From Candidatus Egerieicola pullicola (lineage in GTDB: Bacteria; Bacillota; Clostridia; Oscillospirales; Ruminococcaceae): a stretch of 5,325 nucleotides of DNA. Shown here in pieces: positions 1 through 4,519 of this stretch. The position numbers and the translations under genes were made by a program. The notes beneath the pieces were generated by a model. The model ran no database searches. It saw nothing but the letters and a program-made list of their open reading frames with translations, and had not been told where the DNA came from. Location: the NCBI GenBank assembly GCA_018712465.1, contig DVGY01000134.1, positions 1 to 5,325 on the forward strand. Direction: 5' to 3'. The stretch's first letter is position 1; the number at the start of each line of letters is the position of its first letter.

Positions 1-59
1 ATGATAACGTCGGTATCCACGTTGTCGCCGTATTTATGGACGGTGCCTTGTGCGATCAT
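1..59 (-). CDS. leuD: 3-isopropylmalate dehydratase small subunit, N-terminal fragment (cut by window edge)
   Basis: The first 19 codons of a gene that continues beyond the left edge. The translation is MIAQGTVHKYGDNVDTDVI, and the KYGDNVDTDVI block is the typical N-terminus of LeuD, the swivel-domain small subunit of isopropylmalate isomerase. With LeuC it would interconvert 2- and 3-isopropylmalate in the cytoplasm. The ATG at 59 is preceded by AAAGGA at 74-69 with a 9-nt spacer, the same arrangement as at leuC. The family is usually about 160-170 aa in the short form, so most of the protein lies outside. It follows leuC in the same direction, as expected for a two-subunit enzyme, but the 515-bp gap is unusual because leuC and leuD are normally adjacent or overlapping. 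Whether the rest of the gene is intact cannot be seen. Confidence 0.93.
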   Translation of the reverse strand, partial: MIAQGTVHKYGDNVDTDVI

Positions 60-78
60 GAGGATCAGTCCTTTCACT
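57..78 (-). promoter_or_regulatory. leuD ribosome binding site and start block, near-copy of the leuC one
   Basis: In the mRNA sense this block is AGTGAAAGGACTGAT, two pyrimidines that differ from leuC, then TCATG. It matches 20 of 22 positions of the block at 1844-1865 in front of leuC. AAAGGA is the Shine-Dalgarno sequence, 9 nt from the ATG. The shared sequence suggests that the translation start regions of leuC and leuD were copied together with the upstream repeat, though selection for equal subunit output is another explanation. Confidence 0.8.
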
Positions 79-102
79 GGAAGTTGGAGGTCTTAAAGTT
101 TA

Positions 103-178
103 GGTCCAGCCTTTTAGGAAAACAAAATTGAAAATCTTTTTTCCGAAGGCATGGCGGGTGCAGGGCAACGCCCTGCAA
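103..178 (-). repeat. Element B, copy in front of leuD (76 bp)
   Basis: Identical to 1875-1950 except at two positions (126 and 168). In the mRNA sense it starts with an 8-bp hairpin with a 3-nt loop (TGCAGGGC/GCCCTGCA, 177-170 with 166-159). It continues with a long nested hairpin at 150-109: GCCTT/AAGGC outside, GGAAAA/TTTTCC in the middle, and AAGATT/AATTTT with loop TTC inside. The inner stem contains one G-U pair where the leuC copy has G-C. The element ends 25 bp before the shared ribosome-binding-site block. No U-tract follows the hairpins, so they do not look like terminators. Confidence 0.9.
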
Positions 179-212
179 GAAAATCATATTTCTTGGACTC
201 AATTTCGCATCA

Positions 213-223
213 GGCAACTTGCC
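213..223. repeat. GGCAACTTGCC dyad, also in the other spacer
   Basis: An 11-bp near-palindrome (5-bp arms around one base). The 13-base string 211-223 occurs inverted at 2200-2212 in the leuA-leuC spacer. Here it sits inside a wider inverted repeat, TTTCGC 203-208 with GCGAAA 227-232. It is either an operator-like dyad or part of the repeat family. No known regulator site is recognised. Confidence 0.5.
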
Positions 224-288
224 TCCGCGAAACGAGCGCAAAAAGGGTCATAATGGGGGAAGATAAAACCGGGCGAGTGGTGGTGTCC

Positions 289-304
289 GGAACCTAAAAC
301 CGGC
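289..304 (-). repeat. 16-bp shared module GCCGGTTTTAGRTTCC, leuD-side copy
   Basis: Read in the mRNA sense, this is GCCGGTTTTAGGTTCC. The copy at 2015-2030 differs at one base. In both spacers it lies between element B and a CGGCAAACSGTTG string (353-341 here, where S is C), so the order of modules is conserved. Its role is unknown. Confidence 0.6.
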
Positions 305-457
305 CCCGGACGACTGCCGCAGGCAGAGGGAGGGGGCAACGGTTTGCCGAAACCTTTTCCTCCTGCAAACCGATTCGCACCCAGGGAAAACCTCCTCCGG
401 TTTTCCCTTCTTTCAAAATCAAAGATTTTGAAATTCACCCTATCCCGGATGGGGACC

Positions 458-511
458 AAGCACCTGCCGCAAGGAATATGGTTCGCCTATCCCTTGCCAA
501 GGTGCTTTTTT
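458..511 (+). terminator. Terminator-like hairpin pointing against the leu operon
   Basis: AAGCACCT (458-465) pairs with AGGTGCTT (500-507). An inner GCAAGG/CCTTGC pairing extends the stem, and a run of six Ts (506-511) follows on the plus strand only. As an intrinsic terminator it would act on plus-strand (antisense) transcripts, for which no gene is evident. It may simply be part of the repeat array. Confidence 0.35.
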
Positions 512-529
512 GTGGGGTTTCACCCCACA
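511..529 (-). repeat. Element A hairpin after leuC
   Basis: A perfect 8-bp stem with a 3-nt loop: TGTGGGGT (mRNA-sense arm at 529-522) with ACCCCACA (518-511). On its upstream side it has CCGGG, and before that an AT-rich inverted repeat (536-559) only 15 bp after the leuC stop. The element after leuA (2248-2267) has the same layout, GGGTGTGGGG then loop then CCCCACAAA, but a different inner stem and loop. No U-run follows in the operon direction, so it is not a canonical terminator. Confidence 0.7.
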
Positions 530-574
530 CCCGGAAAAACTTTTTTGAAAAAAAGTTTTATCAAAAAACTTTAC

Positions 575-1846
575 TTATTCCGCTGCCTGAATCGTCGCCG
601 GATCTGTAATCTTGCCAGTGACCGCGCTTGCCGCCGCCACCGCCGGGCTGGCCAGGTAGACTTCGCTGGTGATGTGTCCCATCCGGCCCACAAAGTTCCG
701 GTTGGTGGTGCTCACTGCTTTTTCTCCTTCTGCCAAAATGCCCATATGGCCACCTAAGCAGGGACCGCAGGTAGGAGTAGAGACGATGCAGCCCGCTTCA
801 ATAAAGGCTTCCAGCCAACCCCGCTTCAAAGCTTCCAGGTAGATGGCCTGAGTGCCGGGAATGATGATGGCGCGAACGTCCTTGGCTACCTTCCGGCCTT
901 TCAAGATCTTGTAGGCCGCTTCCAGGTCGCTGAGCCGGCCGTTGGTGCAGGAGCCAATCACCACCTGGTCAATGGCGATATCTGGAATCTGATCGAAGGT
1001 GCGGGTGTTTTCCGGCAGATGGGGGAAGGAAACGGTGGACTGAACCTTGCTCAGATCAATCTCAATGACCTTCTCGTACTCTGCGTCTTCATCCGCTTGG
1101 TACACCTTGTATTCCCGGTGCACCCGTTGGTTGACGTAGGCCAAGGTAATGTCGTCTACCTCAAAGATGCCGTTTTTCGCCCCGGCTTCAATGGCCATGT
1201 TGGCCATGCAGAGGCGATCGTCCATGGAAAGGCTCTTCAAACCAGGACCGGTGAACTCCATGGATTTGTACAGAGCGCCATCCACTCCGATCATGCCGAT
1301 GATGTGCAGGATCACGTCCTTGCCGGACACCCAGCCCTGCAACTGGCCAGTCAGGTAAAACTTGATGGCACTGGGTACCTTAAACCAAGCCTGGCCGGTG
1401 GCCATGCCGGCAGCCATATCGGTGGAACCCACCCCGGTGGAGAAAGCACCCACAGCACCGTAGGTGCAGGTGTGGCTGTCGGCGCCGATAATGCAGTCGC
1501 CGGGGGCCACAATGCCCTGTTCCGGGAGCAGGGCGTGCTCGATGCCCATCTGTCCTACATCGAAGTAGTTGTCGATGTCGTACTTCCGGGCAAAAGTGCG
1601 CACCTGCTTGCACTGCTGAGCGGCCTTGATGTCCTTGTTGGGGGTGAAGTGGTCCATCACCAGAGAGATTTTGCTTTTGTGGAAGACGTGGTCAAAGCCC
1701 GCCTTTTCAAATTCATTGATGGCCACCGGAGAGGTGATGTCGTTGCCCAGCACCATGTCCAGGTTGGCACGGATGAGCTGGCCGGGAACCACTTTGTCCA
1801 AACCGGCGTGGGCGGCCAGGATTTTTTGAGTCATGGTCATACCCAT
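575..1846 (-). CDS. leuC: 3-isopropylmalate dehydratase large subunit
   Basis: A protein of 423 aa when started at the ATG at 1846. It is the aconitase-fold subunit that carries the [4Fe-4S] cluster and, with LeuD, converts 2-isopropylmalate to 3-isopropylmalate. The three cluster cysteines are visible: Cys300 in GSCTNGR and Cys360/Cys363 in TCGPC followed by LGGHMG. GADSHTCTYGAVG (about 121-133) and the N-terminal LDMVLGNDIT block are family signatures. The length fits the short LeuC/homoaconitase-type group rather than the 466-aa enterobacterial form. An in-frame GTG at 1864 would add six residues, but it overlaps the Shine-Dalgarno AAAGGA (1861-1856), which is spaced 9 nt from the 1846 ATG, so the ATG is preferred. 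In-frame ATGs at 1840 and 1834 are less well spaced. leuA lies 439 bp upstream and leuD 515 bp downstream, in the same direction. Confidence 0.97.
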   Translation of the reverse strand: MGMTMTQKILAAHAGLDKVVPGQLIRANLDMVLGNDITSPVAINEFEKAGFDHVFHKSKISLVMDHFTPNKDIKAAQQCKQVRTFARKYDIDNYFDVGQMGIEHALLPEQGIVAPGDCIIGADSHTCTYGAVGAFSTGVGSTDMAAGMATGQAWFKVPSAIKFYLTGQLQGWVSGKDVILHIIGMIGVDGALYKSMEFTGPGLKSLSMDDRLCMANMAIEAGAKNGIFEVDDITLAYVNQRVHREYKVYQADEDAEYEKVIEIDLSKVQSTVSFPHLPENTRTFDQIPDIAIDQVVIGSCTNGRLSDLEAAYKILKGRKVAKDVRAIIIPGTQAIYLEALKRGWLEAFIEAGCIVSTPTCGPCLGGHMGILAEGEKAVSTTNRNFVGRMGHITSEVYLASPAVAAASAVTGKITDPATIQAAE

Positions 1847-1865
1847 GAAAATCAGTCCTTTCACT
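1844..1865 (-). promoter_or_regulatory. leuC ribosome binding site and start block
   Basis: The mRNA-sense block AGTGAAAGGACTGAT, then TTTCATG, holds AAAGGA 9 nt before the chosen ATG. It decides the leuC start against the upstream in-frame GTG, which falls within this same block. It matches the leuD block (57-78) at 20 of 22 positions. Confidence 0.85.
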
Positions 1866-1874
1866 TAAGATTTC

Positions 1875-1950
1875 GGTCCAGCCTTTTAGGAAAACAAGAT
1901 TGAAAATCTTTTTTCCGAAGGCATGGCGGGTGCAGGGCAGCGCCCTGCAA
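1875..1950 (-). repeat. Element B, copy in front of leuC (76 bp)
   Basis: This is the partner of 103-178, with 74 of 76 positions identical. It has the same 8-bp GC hairpin (1949-1942 with 1938-1931) and the same long nested hairpin (1922-1881). In this copy the inner stem is fully Watson-Crick (AAGATT/AATCTT, loop TTC). It ends 9 bp before the leuC ribosome-binding-site block, against 24 bp at leuD. Confidence 0.9.
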
Positions 1951-2014
1951 ACAAATCGGAATTGTTTTATAAGGGTCCGTGGCAGTCAAATCATGTAGCC
2001 GGGGTGTGGAAGAT

Positions 2015-2030
2015 GGAATCTAAAACCGGC
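2015..2030 (-). repeat. 16-bp shared module GCCGGTTTTAGRTTCC, leuC-side copy
   Basis: GCCGGTTTTAGATTCC in the mRNA sense, one mismatch from 289-304. A related CGGCAAACGGTTG string lies just upstream at 2068-2056, matching CGGCAAACCGTTG in the leuC-leuD spacer. The two spacers therefore share more than element B. Confidence 0.6.
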
Positions 2031-2199
2031 GGCCCGATGTGAAACGGGGGCCGTCAACCGTTTGCCGGATTCTAACAGTCAAACCCTCGACCTGCCCGCC
2101 CGCTCTGCGCAGGGGTAGGTGATTTTTTGTCCGCCCGTTCCCGACTGGCCCGGAAGGAACCAGCCATCATTATGACTGCACTTGCTTCAAAAATACTGT

Positions 2200-2210
2200 G
2201 GCAAGTTGCC
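2200..2210. repeat. GGCAAGTTGCC dyad
   Basis: The 13-base string 2200-2212 is the exact reverse complement of 211-223. It is nearly palindromic itself, so it occurs in both spacers in either orientation. Confidence 0.5.
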
Positions 2211-2247
2211 TGGGTGAATTCAGGATAGAAAAGAAAACAAAAACCTT

Positions 2248-2267
2248 TGTGGGGCGTCTGCCCCACA
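2248..2267 (-). repeat. Element A hairpin after leuA
   Basis: TGTGGGGC (mRNA-sense arm at 2267-2260) and GCCCCACA (2255-2248) form an 8-bp stem with a 4-nt loop, starting 18 bp after the leuA stop. The flank AAGTTT..TC.GGG matches the flank of the element at 511-529. The run after the stem in the operon direction is AAGGTTTTTG, so weak termination cannot be excluded, but the spacing of the Ts from the stem is poor. Confidence 0.7.
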
Positions 2268-2285
2268 CCCCGAGAAACTTTTAAG

Positions 2286-3944
2286 TTATTTCCGTACCTG
2301 ATTGATGGCGCTAATCAAAGCGTAGATAGAAGCGGCGATAATGTCGCTGTGCTCTCCCACGCCCCAGTATACCTTGCCCTGATACTCAATACCCACATAG
2401 GCCACTGCCTGGCTCTTACTGGACTGGGTCAAGGCGTGTTCGGTGTAGGCCACAATGGTGTAGTCCATTCCCAAGATCTCTTTGGCGGCGTTGCTCACTG
2501 CATCCAACCGCCCGTTGCCGGAAGCGGTGGCAGTCCGGCGCACCCCTTTGTCCTCCAAGGTCAGATCTACGGTGATGTCCTCCCCGTGACGGCGGAAGTG
2601 GTAGTCTCCCAAAGACACTGCGCCTTCCACATGGCAGTATTCCTTGCGGAAGATAGAGAACACCTCATCGGCGCTCAGCTCCTTGTGGGCGTGGTCGGAC
2701 ACGCCCTTGACGCTGTACCCAAAGTGCTCCCGCATTTTGGGAGGCAGATGGTAGCCGAACTTCTGCTCCAACAGATAACCGATGCCGCCCTTGCCGGACT
2801 GGGAGTTGATCCGGATTACGTCCTTTTCGTATTCCCGGCCCACATCCTTGGGGTCGATGGGCAGATAGGGTACCGTCCACTGATGGAGGTTCTTTTCCTT
2901 GCGCCACTCCATACCCTTGGCAATGGCGTCCTGGTGGGAACCGGAGAAGGCGGCAAACACCAGTTTGCCCGCATAGGGCTGACGGTCGCCTACCGGCATT
3001 TTGGTGGCCTTTTCGTAGGCGGTCACCGTTTCGTTCATGTTGGAGAAGTCCAGTTTCGGATCAATGCCATGGCTGAACAGGTTCATGGCCACGGTGACGA
3101 TGTCCACGTTGCCGGTGCGTTCCCCGTTGCCGAAAAGGGTGCCTTCCACCCGGTCGGCGCCTGCCAACAGACCCAGTTCGGTATCCGCCACGGCACAGCC
3201 CCGGTCATTGTGGGGGTGGAGGGAGATGATGACGTTTTCCCGGTCGTGAAGGTGCTTGCTCATGTACTCCACCTGGCAGGCATAGACGTGGGGAGAACTC
3301 ATCTCCACCGTCACCGGCAGATTGATAATCACCGGCCGTTCCTTGGTGGGCTTCCAAATGTCGATGACCCGGTTGCAGATCTCCAAGGCAAATTCCGGTT
3401 CGGTTCCGGTGAAGGATTCCGGGGAGTACTCAAAGCGGTAGTGATCCTCGTAGCCCTTCACGTATTGGTTGAACAGCTCTGCGCCCTGTACGGCAATGTC
3501 GATGATGGCGTCTTTGTCCCGCTTAAATACCTGTTCCCGTTGGGCCACACTGGTGGAGTTATACAGGTGGACAATGGCGTGCTTGCAGCCCTTCAAAGCT
3601 TCAAAAGTGCGCTTGATAATGTGTTCCCGGGACTGGGTCAGCACCTGGATGGTGACGTCGTCCGGGATCAAATCCTTTTCAATCAAGGTGCGCAGAAATT
3701 CAAATTCCGTTTCGCTGGCGGCAGGGAATCCCACTTCGATTTCCTTAAAACCGATCTGCACCAGATATTGGAAGAAGTCCAGCTTTTCCTCCAAGCTCAT
3801 AGGCACCACCAGGGCCTGGTTGCCGTCCCGCAAATCCACGCTGCACCAGATGGGGGCATGGTCCACGGCATCCTTTTTCACCCAGTCGTAGCAGGGTTCC
3901 GGGGGAAGAAAAAATCCCTTTTGATACTTGTCTGCATTTTTCAT
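2286..3944 (-). CDS. leuA: 2-isopropylmalate synthase, type 2 (LeuA2)
   Basis: A protein of 552 aa from the ATG at 3944. It performs the committed step of leucine synthesis, condensing acetyl-CoA with 2-ketoisovalerate to 2-isopropylmalate in the cytoplasm. The catalytic TIM barrel is seen from about residue 29 to 330: SVDLRDGNQAL (35-45) carries the Arg and Asp used for substrate and metal binding, LHPHNDRG (242-249) carries the metal-binding histidines, and GNGERTGN follows at 272-279. A linker with SGKGGIGYLLE (383-393) leads to the C-terminal LeuA dimer/allosteric domain (about 425-552; GNGRLDA at 476-482), the region where leucine normally inhibits. The length and the HPHNDRG form fit the long, type-2 branch. 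A GTG at 3953 would add three residues; the ATG is favoured because GGAAAGGTGA (3963-3954) ends 9 nt before it. The gene lies directly behind a leucine T-box. Confidence 0.97.
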   Translation of the reverse strand: MKNADKYQKGFFLPPEPCYDWVKKDAVDHAPIWCSVDLRDGNQALVVPMSLEEKLDFFQYLVQIGFKEIEVGFPAASETEFEFLRTLIEKDLIPDDVTIQVLTQSREHIIKRTFEALKGCKHAIVHLYNSTSVAQREQVFKRDKDAIIDIAVQGAELFNQYVKGYEDHYRFEYSPESFTGTEPEFALEICNRVIDIWKPTKERPVIINLPVTVEMSSPHVYACQVEYMSKHLHDRENVIISLHPHNDRGCAVADTELGLLAGADRVEGTLFGNGERTGNVDIVTVAMNLFSHGIDPKLDFSNMNETVTAYEKATKMPVGDRQPYAGKLVFAAFSGSHQDAIAKGMEWRKEKNLHQWTVPYLPIDPKDVGREYEKDVIRINSQSGKGGIGYLLEQKFGYHLPPKMREHFGYSVKGVSDHAHKELSADEVFSIFRKEYCHVEGAVSLGDYHFRRHGEDITVDLTLEDKGVRRTATASGNGRLDAVSNAAKEILGMDYTIVAYTEHALTQSSKSQAVAYVGIEYQGKVYWGVGEHSDIIAASIYALISAINQVRK

Positions 3945-3953
3945 TTGGTACAC

Positions 3954-3981
3954 TCACCTTTCCTCGCTGAACTGTCAGCGA
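3954..3981 (-). promoter_or_regulatory. leuA ribosome binding site with abutting hairpin
   Basis: TCGCTGA (3981-3975) and TCAGCGA (3970-3964) form a perfect 7-bp stem with a 4-nt loop, immediately followed by the Shine-Dalgarno region GGAAAGGTGA (3963-3954). The stem does not cover the Shine-Dalgarno region, so it may keep the site exposed or protect the 5' end after processing. That function is inference. Confidence 0.6.
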
Positions 3982-4043
3982 AACCAAATCAGGACTCTTT
4001 GGATGGGTGGGTCAAACTAGAAAAGAGAGGTTTTTTCCGGCAC

Positions 4044-4090
4044 AAAAAAACCTTCATCTAATTGCAGCGAAAACTGCAAAGAGACGAAGG
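4044..4090 (-). terminator. T-box-controlled intrinsic terminator
   Basis: CCTTCGTCT (4090-4082) pairs with AGATGAAGG (4059-4051), including one G-U pair. Inside it TTGCAG (4079-4074) pairs with CTGCAA (4067-4062). Seven Ts follow at 4050-4044. The left arm overlaps the 3' half of the antiterminator (CGT and CTCTT, 4086-4079), so the two structures exclude each other. Confidence 0.95.
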
Positions 4091-4341
4091 CTAAACTCCG
4101 TGGTACCACTCTTCTTGACACTTTTTGTGTCCACTCAACCGAAGATCGGCAGAAAATCTGCGAATCCCGACCCCCGATAACGGAGGGGCATTCCGTTCCC
4201 ACCTACTGAGGGTTTCCCCCGTTGGGCGGACAGCTAAAGAGCCAGCCAAACAAGCCCCCGTCTCCGCCTTACACCAGCCGGCGGTTCTCTGGGCACAGAG
4301 CACTTGTTCTTCTCTCTTATCCTCGCCTTTTTCCTATTATG
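4044..4341 (-). promoter_or_regulatory. Leucine-specific T-box riboswitch leader
   Basis: All T-box parts are present in order. Stem I has helix AACAAG/CTTGTT (4308-4303 with 4254-4249), a lower helix AAGAG/CTCTT (4318-4314 with 4241-4237) and an apical CCGCC/GGCGG stem whose loop holds GGTG (4275-4272), the GNUG motif. The internal loop on the 3' side contains CTG followed by G (4245-4243), a plausible leucine specifier. The stem IIA/B pseudoknot is visible: AACGGA (4197-4192) with TCCGTT (4184-4179), crossed by CCCC (4188-4185) with GGGG (about 4174-4171). Stem III hairpins are GCAGA/TCTGC (4161-4149) and GACAC/GTGTC (4131-4117). The antiterminator is AAGAG, bulge TGGTACC (4108-4102), ACG, closing with CGT and CTCTT (4086-4079). 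The UGGU would pair with a tRNA ending in ACCA, fitting the A73 discriminator of tRNA-Leu. Uncharged tRNA-Leu should stabilise the antiterminator and allow leuA transcription. Confidence 0.95.
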
Positions 4342-4347
4342 GGTTCT

Positions 4348-4376
4348 ATTGTACCAGACAGGGTGAGATTTGTCAA
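4348..4376 (-). promoter_or_regulatory. Sigma-A type promoter of the leu operon
   Basis: A perfect -35 box TTGACA (4376-4371), a 17-nt spacer and TACAAT (4353-4348; five of six consensus bases), with TG one base before the -10, giving an extended -10. Transcription should start near 4341, just ahead of T-box stem I. The strength of the promoter suits an attenuator-controlled operon. Confidence 0.92.
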
Positions 4377-4451
4377 CCGGTTTTTGGAAGGAGGATGAAA
4401 AAGGAAAAGAAAATCCCAAGACTGGCAGGGGGATGAAAATAAAAAGCCCCT

Positions 4452-4473
4452 AAAAAGTTTGGATTCTTCCAAA
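4452..4473 (-). terminator. Probable terminator after the cysteine desulfurase gene
   Basis: TTTGGA (4473-4468), loop AGAA, TCCAAA (4463-4458), one C, then five Ts (4456-4452). It lies 47 bp after the stop codon and 76 bp before the leu promoter, where a transcript end is expected. The stem is short and AT-rich, so it may be leaky. A CTGCC/GGCAG hairpin lies closer to the stop (about 4504-4486). Confidence 0.5.
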
Positions 4474-4519
4474 GCCAAATAAGACCTGCCTTCCCGCCTG
4501 GCAGCACTCTTCCTTTTTG

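Larger units (their letters stand above)
60..574 (-). other. leuC-leuD spacer, 515 bp, no credible gene, chain of stem-loops and repeats
   Basis: No reading frame here has a recognisable product or a good ribosome binding site. The spacer instead holds many perfect inverted repeats. From the leuC end these are 536-546/549-559 (AT-rich, 11 bp), 511-518/522-529 (element A), 458-465/500-507, 411-420/424-433 (10 bp, 3-nt loop), 383-392/399-408 (10 bp, loop GGAGGA in the mRNA sense), 340-347/365-372, 314-318/322-326, 203-208/227-232 enclosing 212-216/220-224, and 159-166/170-177 plus 109-150 (element B). Parts are shared with the leuA-leuC spacer. If cotranscribed, this would be a long, highly structured segment inside the leu mRNA. 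The function is unknown; intergenic repeat elements of REP/MITE type are the simplest reading. Confidence 0.8.
1847..2285 (-). other. leuA-leuC spacer, 439 bp, no credible gene
   Basis: This long gap inside the operon holds, in the transcription direction, element A directly after the leuA stop (2267-2248), the GGCAAGTTGCC dyad (2210-2200), a GC-rich middle with inverted repeats (for example CGGCCC/GGGCCG flanking about 2053-2031), the shared CGGCAAACSGTTG and GCCGGTTTTAG modules, a weak promoter-like pair (1989-1984 and 1966-1961), element B (1950-1875) and the leuC ribosome binding site. Possible frames inside it, such as 2072-2266 minus, run through the repeats and show no family features. 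Confidence 0.8.

Noticed and set aside
103..178. Insertion-sequence remnant or transposon ends
   Set aside because: No transposase fragment, no flanking target duplication and no terminal inverted repeats bracketing a spacer could be seen.
199..459. An 86-codon minus-strand frame in the leuC-leuD spacer
   Set aside because: It starts at a rare start codon, runs through several hairpins, and has low-complexity Pro/Gly/Arg-rich content typical of translated repeats.
60..574. CRISPR array in the repeat-rich spacer
   Set aside because: The repeats here are different inverted repeats, not identical direct repeats separated by unique spacers of constant size.
1847..1864. Six extra N-terminal residues for LeuC from a GTG start at 1864
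   Set aside because: The added codons consist of the Shine-Dalgarno sequence and its spacer, and the same block stands non-coding in front of leuD.
1019..1903. A 294-codon open frame on the plus strand opposite leuC
   Set aside because: Shadow of leuC with the same biased composition, no ribosome binding site and no family motif.
2072..2266. A 64-codon minus-strand frame in the leuA-leuC spacer
   Set aside because: It begins with a GTG inside the element A hairpin, has no good Shine-Dalgarno sequence and no homology that I can recognise.
2247..4061. A 604-codon open frame on the plus strand opposite leuA
   Set aside because: It is the antisense shadow of leuA: rich in His, Val and Gly, with no recognisable domain, and it spans the whole gene, the intergenic hairpin and the T-box terminator. 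G/C-biased codon use often leaves such frames open.
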